Origin: Alistipes sp.
GTDB lineage: Bacteria; Bacteroidota; Bacteroidia; Bacteroidales; Rikenellaceae
DNA: 63,763 nt
Reading direction: 5' to 3'
Assembly: GCA_017621455.1 (NCBI GenBank)
Contig: JAGATC010000012.1
Span: 1-63,763 of the forward strand
In this document: piece by piece, positions 32,959-39,998 of the stretch
Position numbering within the stretch: the first letter of the stretch is position 1
Layout: each line of letters starts with the position of its first letter
The notes under the pieces: generated by a model
The model's database searches: none
Seen by the model: the letters and a program-made list of their open reading frames with translations, nothing else
What the model was told of the DNA's origin: nothing
Translations under genes and position numbers: made by a program

Positions 32959-34386
32959 CTATAAGTCACAAACAATACGGAAGCCTACAGTCATAGAACG
33001 TGTATCCTTATCGATTGATGAATGAGCATCGACACGCAACTCCTCGGGTGAGGCGAAGAGGCCACCTCCCATGCAATATCTTTCATTCTGAGACTCTAAA
33101 TATGGAGTTACGCCATCACACCACTCCGCAACAAGGCCACTCATATCATATATACCCAATTCATTTGGTTGCTTACTGCCGACAGGAACATATTCAGCAT
33201 ACATTCGACCATTATGGGTGGCAGCAGCATTGGTATATGCTACTTGCTCGTAGCTATCCGAGCCACTATAGAGCGTACCACGCGACTTATTACCGCCACG
33301 CGCTGCATACTGCCACTCCTCGGGTGTAGGCAGACGGAAATGCTTTCCCGTAATCTTGCTTACACGCTCGCAGAATGCCTTGGCATCGTTGAAATTGACG
33401 TATATCATTGGGAAGTCGAGGTTATCCTCCTCGGGATGATAGGAGCTACCAGCCATCTGCTGCAGCGAAGTCTTCATAACGGCCTGCCAGAACTGTTGCG
33501 TAACGGGATACTTACTAATAAGGAAGGTGTTAACAACCTCCGTACGTCCTACACTGTCGTTGACACCCTGCTTATAATTGAAGCTACCGCCGTGCACCTT
33601 AACAAGCTGAATTGGAGGCATCTTCACTGCACTCTTTGGTTTAGGAGCGGGCGTTGGATCGGGCATTGGGGGCCCCACTGGTTTAGGCTCGGGTGCTGGT
33701 GCTGGCTCTGGTTTGGGAGCGGGCTCGGGCTCAGGAGCAGATATGGTCAACGGAATAAGCTCGTTACCAGGAAGACCGCAATTAGGGCAACTATCCACAG
33801 CACGATCTACAACGTTGCCACACTCAGGGCACTTATGCCACGCGGGCGTTGGTGCAGGCTTAGGCGCAGGCGCTGGGGTCACCACTGGCTCAGGCTTAGG
33901 TGCAGGCGAAGGCGAAGGCGCCGATGTAGTCAACGGAATAAGCTCGTCACCAGGAAGGCCACAATTTGGGCAACAACCTACAACGCCATTAATCACCCCA
34001 CCGCACTCGGGACACTTAAATAGTGACGCTGTGGTTTTTGGCTCGGGTGCGGGTGTTGGTTTTGGCTCGGGTTTTGGCTCGGGTTTTGGCTCGGGAGCGG
34101 GTGTTGGCACCACAGGTGCGGGGGTAGGCTTGGGCTCGGGGGTTGGCGCTGATAGAGGGATAAGATAGCTCTTGGGAGTACCACAATTGGGACAATACTC
34201 CACCTCGCCAGCAATATTATTACCACACTCGGGGCATTTAAAAAATGGTGTCTGGGCTACGGGCTGCGAGACAGACTGAGGCTGGGCAATACTACCAAAC
34301 GCACTCTTTGGAAGTCCACAATTTGGGCAGCTGGCAACAATATCAGAGATTATACCACCACACTCTGGGCATTTAATTAGTGCCAT
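32959..34386 (-). CDS. Four zinc ribbons fused to a formylglycine-generating-enzyme-like domain
   Basis: The 475-residue protein starts with four zinc ribbons of the form KCPECG-x7-10-CPNCG (starting near residues 5, 49, 123 and 183), separated by proline/alanine/glutamate/lysine linkers. From about residue 268 it has an FGE/SUMF1 C-type-lectin fold domain: VHGGSFNYKQGV, FLISKYPVTQQFWQAVM, PMIYVNFNDAKAFCERVS, FRLPTPEEWQYAARGG, DMSGLVAEWCDGV, VGFRIV. The usual RGGSW...CR..R active-site segment reads CMGGGLF...LRVDAHSS, so the catalytic cysteine pair seems absent and it is probably a binding or scaffold protein. No signal peptide is seen, so it is likely cytosolic. Own promoter at 34430-34461. 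Confidence 0.85.
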   Translation of the reverse strand: MALIKCPECGGIISDIVASCPNCGLPKSAFGSIAQPQSVSQPVAQTPFFKCPECGNNIAGEVEYCPNCGTPKSYLIPLSAPTPEPKPTPAPVVPTPAPEPKPEPKPEPKPTPAPEPKTTASLFKCPECGGVINGVVGCCPNCGLPGDELIPLTTSAPSPSPAPKPEPVVTPAPAPKPAPTPAWHKCPECGNVVDRAVDSCPNCGLPGNELIPLTISAPEPEPAPKPEPAPAPEPKPVGPPMPDPTPAPKPKSAVKMPPIQLVKVHGGSFNYKQGVNDSVGRTEVVNTFLISKYPVTQQFWQAVMKTSLQQMAGSSYHPEEDNLDFPMIYVNFNDAKAFCERVSKITGKHFRLPTPEEWQYAARGGNKSRGTLYSGSDSYEQVAYTNAAATHNGRMYAEYVPVGSKQPNELGIYDMSGLVAEWCDGVTPYLESQNERYCMGGGLFASPEELRVDAHSSIDKDTRSMTVGFRIVCDL

Positions 34387-34429
34387 ATCTATTAGTTTTA
34401 GGGTTATTAGTTGTTAGATGTATCGTCAA

Positions 34430-34461
34430 CAAAGTTAATAAACCTATTGCAAAATGGCAAA
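34430..34461 (-). promoter_or_regulatory. Promoter of the zinc-ribbon/FGE-like gene
   Basis: On the minus strand, TTTG (34461-34458), a 20-bp spacer and TAACTTTG (34437-34430) give a full Bacteroidetes promoter 43 bp before the ATG. Confidence 0.78.
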
Positions 34462-34503
34462 TAATTGTCATAGAATAATGAGTGGGGGGGAGATAAAAAC
34501 AGA

Positions 34504-34537
34504 GAGAGGAGCCGAATTTCGACTCCTCTCATGTTGC
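34504..34537 (-). terminator. Hairpin between rpsU and the zinc-ribbon gene
   Basis: GAGAGGAG (34504-34511) pairs with CTCCTCTC (34523-34530), with a smaller internal stem. On the minus strand the stem is followed by TCTGTTTTTATC, so it terminates rpsU transcription. Confidence 0.78.
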
Positions 34538-34552
34538 TTTAAGCAGTTGTGA

Positions 34553-34744
34553 TTACTCCTCCTGACGGTAGGTGTGCTCAACATAGATTGCGCGCTGCAT
34601 AGCCTCACGCTTTGCGATTGAGGGCTTTGTGAAGTACTGACGACGACGAAGCTCCTTCAATACACCTGTACGCTCATACTTACGCTTAAACTTCTTAAGG
34701 GCGCGCTCGATGTTCTCACCCTCCTTAACCTCCATGATAATCAT
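34553..34744 (-). CDS. rpsU: Small ribosomal subunit protein bS21
   Basis: bS21 is the ribosomal protein near the anti-Shine-Dalgarno end of 16S rRNA. The 63-residue protein has the Bacteroidetes pattern VKEGENIERALKKFKRKYER and GVLKELRRRQYF, with a basic helical C-terminus. Known Bacteroides bS21 also starts with a few residues before VKEGENIE, supporting the ATG at 34744. No clear TAnnTTTG promoter is visible in the 180 bp upstream, so it may be read from further upstream as well. Confidence 0.95.
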   Translation of the reverse strand: MIIMEVKEGENIERALKKFKRKYERTGVLKELRRRQYFTKPSIAKREAMQRAIYVEHTYRQEE

Positions 34745-34926
34745 AATTGTATACTTTTTTTTAAGTTTTAATAATCGTTGTTTAATGTTTGAGCACTCTT
34801 TTGGGCGCTACTCCTAACCCATGTCTGCCATCTGCTGCCCTGCAACATCAGGCACCGAAACCAAGCTGAATCTTCCAAAGGTTGCCTCGCACAAGCGACA
34901 TCGCGACTCATAGTCTACAACATCTG

Positions 34927-35997
34927 CTACTCTTGCGAGTTGCTAAAATCGAGATAGGGTGCAATACGTTCTGCCTCCTCGCTTGAAAATATGTCATCTT
35001 CAATCATCTCTTCTATTGAGCTCCAACCTCCTTTCAATTCTCTGTGGTTAATAATACGCCTGAGCATTCGGTTCGACACATAGGGATGAACCTCCAACTC
35101 TTTTGGGCTCGCAAAGTTAATATTAATTTTTTTAATTTTAGCACTATCACACCAAATTTGTGGCAAAATTCTTTGAAAATTCTCATTTGTAACCACTTTT
35201 AGCTCCGAAATTTGCTCTACAGAGTAGTAACCACCGAGCAATTCGCGGTAGCGGAGGATGTGTTGTGCACTCTTTGAACCTATGCCCGACACCTCGCATA
35301 ACAACACGGAGTCTGCACTATTTATATCTATCGGGAACTGCGTACGAGGTCTTATATTAGTTGCAAGTGAATCGCGTATTGGGAAGATTATATAGGGTTT
35401 AAGACGCACCTCCATAGCAGAGTCCACGGCATAGCACTCAGCAAACTCCTCAAAGGTGCGATAGCCACCAATCATATCGCGATAGCGTATAACGAGGTCA
35501 GCCTGGCGCGCCGAGAAGCCTATGGTACGAAGATAAGAAGCGGTTACCGTATCGAGCATAAAGGGCTCATATTCGATGTCGCATGCAAGGCTATCACGCG
35601 AGTGTTTCTCATAGTCTTGCTTAGAGTAGCGATACTCTGCACCTATGTTTATATACGGTTCCAAGAGGTAGTATAGCGAGTCGGTCATAGCGTAGCATAG
35701 TGCCAGGTCCTCCTTAATGCGGTAGACTTTGCCTGCCTCGCGCCAACGTATAATGCCCACCGCAACATCGCGAGGCACACCAGCCTCAACAAGCGTGCGA
35801 TAATCTGCCGTATTGGGGTCGAACATCGAGAGGGTAACACTATCCGCCGCTTCTACCCTATCCTCAACCATAGGATTACGGTGCGTTGTAGTGTAGCGGT
35901 CGCTGGGACGCGCCACCATCACCAAAAGAATGATTAGGATAATAAGCGGGATAATGAGCACCAGCCCACGTATATTTTGCTTCGTTCGCTCCTGCAT
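34927..35997 (-). CDS. Membrane-anchored helix-hairpin-helix (ComEA-like) protein
   Basis: The 356 residues have one N-terminal membrane helix (about 9-27) followed by repeated helix-hairpin-helix units, as in ComEA-type DNA-binding proteins. Each unit has the pattern D/N-x-A-x4-L...G: FDPNTADYRTLVEAGVP, TASYLRTIGFSARQADLVIRY, DINSADSVLLCEVSGIG and INFASPKELEVHPYVS. The topology puts them in the periplasm, where they may bind DNA during uptake or organise protein contacts; function is inferred. It ends with an acidic tail and starts 4 bp after the ubiD stop. Confidence 0.88.
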   Translation of the reverse strand: MQERTKQNIRGLVLIIPLIILIILLVMVARPSDRYTTTHRNPMVEDRVEAADSVTLSMFDPNTADYRTLVEAGVPRDVAVGIIRWREAGKVYRIKEDLALCYAMTDSLYYLLEPYINIGAEYRYSKQDYEKHSRDSLACDIEYEPFMLDTVTASYLRTIGFSARQADLVIRYRDMIGGYRTFEEFAECYAVDSAMEVRLKPYIIFPIRDSLATNIRPRTQFPIDINSADSVLLCEVSGIGSKSAQHILRYRELLGGYYSVEQISELKVVTNENFQRILPQIWCDSAKIKKININFASPKELEVHPYVSNRMLRRIINHRELKGGWSSIEEMIEDDIFSSEEAERIAPYLDFSNSQE

Positions 35998-36000
35998 AGC

Positions 36001-37845
36001 CTACCACTCAGCTCCGTCACTCAACAATATCTTACGATAGCGGCGCGATGGTGACTCTACTATATCGCCCAAGCCATACTCCGCCCAACGGTCGTTAACC
36101 AAGGCAATGGTTTCGGGCGACGAGGTAACAGCATTAGGGAAGCGCTTGGGGTTATCACCATAGCCAGGGCGCTTAGAGCGCGCATCGATAATCATCGTCT
36201 CTCCCATAAAGCGTATATCGCGCTTTGGGTCGGTATTTGCTGCAGCTATCCACAGCAGGTCTCCACCTCTCATATTGCCCGCAATACCATAGTCGAAGAG
36301 CGCCACATACTTAACACCATTAAGACCATTCTTCGACATATACCCCTCAACATCTATATGCTCTCTCCACTCACGCTCAGCATAAAGCACCACGAGGTTG
36401 AGCGAGTCGACATACTCTGTATTGTAGAGTGCTACGCCCCCCATAGGTGACATCGTTGCGGGAATGGTGGTAGCCGCGCTCATTGTATCAGAGGCTGCGT
36501 TGGTAAGGTCGACAGCGAGCTTCGAGCCATAGCCCATGGTGGGTGTAGTATGGTCCAAAACATCGAGGATACCCTCCGAGAAGATAAGGTCACGCTTGAA
36601 GTCTACGCCTCGTAACAAGCGACATATCTCCTCCTTAGAGCGTATATTGGTGTTATCTGGCGCAATGAGCATATACTTATTAAACATCATTTGACCCGCG
36701 CCCCACAGGCCCTGCGCCACCTTCGACGCCTGACCCTCGTAACGTTTAGCGATGGATACAAAGGCGAGATTGTGTGCCGTGCCCTCCATAGGCATATAGA
36801 GGTCGCGCACCTCGGGCTGCATTACGAGGCGTATGGGTGCAAGGAAGATGCGCTCCGTGGCCTTAGCGATGTAGGCATCCTCCATAGGCGGTATGCCGAC
36901 AATAGTGGCGGGATATACAGCATCGCGACGCGAGGTGATAGCCTCGATATGGAAACGAGGATATAGGTCCGTAAGCGAGTAGAAGCCCGTATGGTCGCCA
37001 AAAGGACCCTCGACCGTGAGCTCCTCAGCAGGGTCGACATAACCTTCAAGCACAAAGTCACAGTCGGCAGGCACCCATATATCGTTAGTGAGACACTTTA
37101 CCATCTTCACGGGCTTTTGGCGGAGCATGCCCGCGAGAAGCATCTCGTCGATATTATCTGGTACAGGAGCTGTAGCCGAGTAGGCATAGACAGGGTCACC
37201 ACCAATAGCTACGCTCACAGGCATACGCTCTCCGCGACGCTTATAACCATCATAGTGGCGTGCACCAGTCTTATGACGATGCCAGTGCATACCCGTAGTC
37301 TTGGAATCGAATACCTGCATGCGATACATGCCCATATTTGGCACACCCGTATCGGGGTCTTTGGTGCAGACCATCGGGAGCGTAACGAATGCGCCACCAT
37401 CTGCAGGCCATGAGGTAAGGATGGGGAGCCTCCTTAGGTCGACATCATCGCCACGCCACACCACCTGCTGACACTCGCCACGCGAGGTACTCTTCTTCGG
37501 GAACCACTTGGCTACGTCGCTGAGTATAGGTAGCATGCGGAGCTTATCCATAAGCGTTGCTTTGGGCGACATGACACCCTTCAAAAGGTCGTCGATGCGT
37601 TGCGATATATCCGCTAAATCATCCACGCCTAAAGCCATAGCAATGCGTCTATCCGAGCCCATCATATTCATTAGCACGGGGTAGTCGGTGCCCGTATTCT
37701 CGAATAGGAGGGCCTTACCTCCGCCCTCGCTCTTAGATATGCGGTCGGTAATCTCCGTAATCTCGTAGTGGGGGTCGACCTGGGTCTTAATACGCTGGAG
37801 CTCGCCCGCAGCCTCCAACCTTGCGATATACTCTTGTAGCCTCAT
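36001..37845 (-). CDS. UbiD family decarboxylase
   Basis: This is a prenyl-FMN-dependent decarboxylase, probably for menaquinone synthesis since Bacteroidales respire with menaquinone (inference). The 614 residues show MRLQEYIARLEAAGELQRI at the start, LLFENTGTDYPVLMNMMGSDRRIAMALG, PNMGMYRMQVFDSKTTGMHWHRHK, AIGGDP, EFMGDHTGFYS-like sequence reading EGPFGDHTGFYS, and the later DLIFSEGILDVLDHTTP. The size is that of the long UbiD form rather than the roughly 490-residue enterobacterial one. No ubiX flavin prenyltransferase is nearby. It lies between the kds genes and the ComEA-like gene on the same strand. Confidence 0.92.
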   Translation of the reverse strand: MRLQEYIARLEAAGELQRIKTQVDPHYEITEITDRISKSEGGGKALLFENTGTDYPVLMNMMGSDRRIAMALGVDDLADISQRIDDLLKGVMSPKATLMDKLRMLPILSDVAKWFPKKSTSRGECQQVVWRGDDVDLRRLPILTSWPADGGAFVTLPMVCTKDPDTGVPNMGMYRMQVFDSKTTGMHWHRHKTGARHYDGYKRRGERMPVSVAIGGDPVYAYSATAPVPDNIDEMLLAGMLRQKPVKMVKCLTNDIWVPADCDFVLEGYVDPAEELTVEGPFGDHTGFYSLTDLYPRFHIEAITSRRDAVYPATIVGIPPMEDAYIAKATERIFLAPIRLVMQPEVRDLYMPMEGTAHNLAFVSIAKRYEGQASKVAQGLWGAGQMMFNKYMLIAPDNTNIRSKEEICRLLRGVDFKRDLIFSEGILDVLDHTTPTMGYGSKLAVDLTNAASDTMSAATTIPATMSPMGGVALYNTEYVDSLNLVVLYAEREWREHIDVEGYMSKNGLNGVKYVALFDYGIAGNMRGGDLLWIAAANTDPKRDIRFMGETMIIDARSKRPGYGDNPKRFPNAVTSSPETIALVNDRWAEYGLGDIVESPSRRYRKILLSDGAEW

Positions 37846-37858
37846 AGTGATGAGTGTA

Positions 37859-38470
37859 TTACTCTTTATGTGAGTCGTTTATACGTTTTTCGAGGTAGCC
37901 ACCAGGATGCATACGTGCGAAGTCCTTAATATCGAAGTCGTTAATATGCATAAGCGCAGCGGCAATGGCATCACCCATGGCCATCTGCACGGTGGTAGAT
38001 GCCGTGGGAACAAAGTCGAGGATGCCACCCTGCTCATCTACATGCGTATCGAGCACGATAGAGGCACGCTCGGCAAGCGAGGAGTTGACATCACCGGTCA
38101 TGGCGACAAGCTTAACACCATTGGCCTTAACATAGTCCGCCACACGTACAATCTCCTCGGTCTCTCCAGAATAGGATATGGCTAAAACGACATCCTCTGG
38201 AGCGATGACACCCAAGTCGCCATGCAAAGCCTCGGCGGCATGCAGGAAGATGGCACGTGTACCAGTGCTGGTGAGCGTGGCGGCAATCTTGCGACCCACG
38301 TGTCCCGACTTGCCCATGCCAGTGATAATAAGACGACCACGGCAACTGATAATAGTCTCAACGGCCGAGACAAACCTCTCGTCGAGGCGTGACTCCACAA
38401 CGGCGAGTGCACGTGCCTCAGTGACAATGGTGTTACGACCTATTGCAAGTATCTCATTTATGTTTTTCAC
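37859..38470 (-). CDS. kdsD: Arabinose-5-phosphate isomerase-like SIS protein, no CBS domains
   Basis: It probably converts ribulose 5-phosphate to arabinose 5-phosphate, the first step of KDO synthesis. Residues 1-200 are a SIS domain: GRLIITGMGKSGHVGRKIAATLTSTGT, FLHAAEALHGDLGVI, VLAISYSGETEE and LDFVPTASTTVQMAMGDAIA, as in KdsD/KpsF. At 203 residues it lacks the two CBS domains of the roughly 325-residue E. coli enzyme. Its place beside kdsA and kdsB supports the role. It starts 8 bp after kdsA. Confidence 0.88.
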   Translation of the reverse strand: MKNINEILAIGRNTIVTEARALAVVESRLDERFVSAVETIISCRGRLIITGMGKSGHVGRKIAATLTSTGTRAIFLHAAEALHGDLGVIAPEDVVLAISYSGETEEIVRVADYVKANGVKLVAMTGDVNSSLAERASIVLDTHVDEQGGILDFVPTASTTVQMAMGDAIAAALMHINDFDIKDFARMHPGGYLEKRINDSHKE

Positions 38471-38477
38471 GGTAACT

Positions 38478-39242
38478 CTATAGTATAAGTCTCTCTATAA
38501 CAGCTCGAAGTCTGCTCAGATGCAGCGAGTTGGCACCATCACACAAGGCACGCTCGGGGGTTGGGTGTACCTCGAAGAAGTAGCCATTGGCACCAAAGGC
38601 CTTGGCCGCAAGTGCCATAGCCTCAATATAGCGGCAATCGCCACCACTGCTACTGCCACAAGCACCAGGCTGCTGTACCGAGTGGGTGCAATCCATTATG
38701 ACCGTGGGTGCTATGTCGCGCATCGTGGCGATATTGCGGAAGTCGACAACGAGGTTGTTGTAACCGAACATATTGCCGCGCTCCGTGAGCCACACCTCCT
38801 TTGCACCGCTCTCCATAGCCTTACGATAGGCATAGCCCATATCATGGCCCGAGAGCATCTGCCCCTTCTTAATGTTAACAACCTTGGCATGACGGGCAGC
38901 AGTAACAATAAGGTCTGTCTGACGCGATAGTAGTGCCGGAATCTGCACTACATCCACCACCTCACCAACAGGCTCAGCCTGCCAAGCCTCGTGTATGTCG
39001 GTAGTAAGGCGCAACCCATAGCGGCTCTTAACATCGGTAAGCATCTGCAAACCTCGTTCTAAGCCTACGCCACGATAGGAACTGAGCGACGTGCGGTTAG
39101 CCTTATCGAACGACGCCTTAAAGATGACGTCAACACCAAGCATTGCGTTAATATCAACTATGGTGCGAGCCACCTCGTCGAGCACCTCAGCGCTCTCTAT
39201 AACACATGGTCCAGCGATTATGGTTGGGGTTACTCTCTCCAT
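38478..39242 (-). CDS. kdsA: 3-deoxy-8-phosphooctulonate (KDO 8-P) synthase
   Basis: It condenses phosphoenolpyruvate with arabinose 5-phosphate to KDO 8-phosphate. The 254 residues begin with TPTIIAGPCVIESAEVLDE, and include DVIFKASFDKANRTS with SSYRGVGLERGL, LTTDIHE, VDVVQIPALLSRQTDL, VNIKKGQMLSG, LTERGNMFGYNNLVVD, VIMDCTHSVQQPG and NGYFFEVHPTPERA. All are KdsA hallmarks. The start overlaps the end of kdsB by 13 bp, indicating coupling. Confidence 0.95.
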   Translation of the reverse strand: MERVTPTIIAGPCVIESAEVLDEVARTIVDINAMLGVDVIFKASFDKANRTSLSSYRGVGLERGLQMLTDVKSRYGLRLTTDIHEAWQAEPVGEVVDVVQIPALLSRQTDLIVTAARHAKVVNIKKGQMLSGHDMGYAYRKAMESGAKEVWLTERGNMFGYNNLVVDFRNIATMRDIAPTVIMDCTHSVQQPGACGSSSGGDCRYIEAMALAAKAFGANGYFFEVHPTPERALCDGANSLHLSRLRAVIERLIL

Positions 39243-39991
39243 AAGCCACTATTTATAAACTCCTCGGCACGCTGCAAATCTTCCGCAGTGTCGATACCTA
39301 TTGATGCATACTCTGTTTCGGCGACGGTGATACGATAGCCATGCTCCAACCAGCGCAACTGCTCCAAGCGCTCCGCTCTCTCCAAGGGTGTAGACTCAAG
39401 GCGTGTGACAGCACGCAGCACCGACGCACGAAAGGCGTAGATACCCAGATGCTTCAAGTAGGTGTGGTCGTTGAGCCACTCCTCTGCGCGCACATCGCGT
39501 AGATATGGTATGGGTGAGCGCGAGAAGTACAAGGCACGGCCAGCATCACCCACCACAACCTTTACATTGTTGGAATTAAGCAGGCTATTGATGCCATCCT
39601 CCTCAGTGAATGGTTTAGCGAGTGTAGCAATCTCCGTATCAGCATGCTTGAAGCATGCCAACAGCGTCTCGATATGCTCTCTGCGAATAAAGGGTTCATC
39701 GCCCTGCACGTTGATAACGACATCATAGCGAGCCTCTATCTTATCCAACGCCTCGGCACAACGGTCCGTACCCGAGCGGAGGGACGTAGAGGTCATAATG
39801 GCACGACCACCAAAGCGCGCAACCTCCTGGGCAATACGCTCATCGTCGGTGGCAACAAACACATCGGCAACAGCCCCACTCACAGCCTCATAGACCCACT
39901 CGATAATAGACTTACGGCCAAGCTTTTGGAGGGGCTTGGCCGGAAGGCGTGTCGAAGAGTAGCGCGCAGGTATGATAGCTACAACTCTCAC
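39230..39991 (-). CDS. kdsB: CMP-KDO synthetase (3-deoxy-manno-octulosonate cytidylyltransferase)
   Basis: It activates KDO with CTP for lipopolysaccharide assembly. The 253 residues start with VVAIIPARYSSTRLPAKPLQ, followed by DVFVATDDERI, AIMTSTSLRSGTDRCAEAL, VVINVQGDEPFI and YLKHLGIYAFRASVL, the nucleotidyltransferase hallmarks. The start codon is GTG (minus strand, 39991). Together with kdsA and the kdsD-like gene it covers all KDO steps but the KdsC phosphatase, which must be elsewhere. lon ends 7 bp upstream. Confidence 0.95.
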   Translation of the reverse strand: MRVVAIIPARYSSTRLPAKPLQKLGRKSIIEWVYEAVSGAVADVFVATDDERIAQEVARFGGRAIMTSTSLRSGTDRCAEALDKIEARYDVVINVQGDEPFIRREHIETLLACFKHADTEIATLAKPFTEEDGINSLLNSNNVKVVVGDAGRALYFSRSPIPYLRDVRAEEWLNDHTYLKHLGIYAFRASVLRAVTRLESTPLERAERLEQLRWLEHGYRITVAETEYASIGIDTAEDLQRAEEFINSGLWRE

Positions 39992-39998
39992 CTAATAC

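Noticed and set aside
33169..34168. Long open frames on the plus strand opposite the zinc-ribbon/FGE gene
   Set aside because: They are low-complexity translations (Gly/Ser or Arg/Trp rich) of the complementary strand of P/A/E/K linkers; the minus-strand gene has clear domains.
32959..34386. Diversity-generating retroelement target
   Set aside because: The FGE/C-lectin fold is a typical target, but no reverse transcriptase or template repeat is visible within the window. It is kept only as a question in the findings.
34745..34926. tRNA or structured RNA between rpsU and the HhH gene
   Set aside because: No cloverleaf arms or T-loop (GGTTCRANNCC) can be fitted on either strand.
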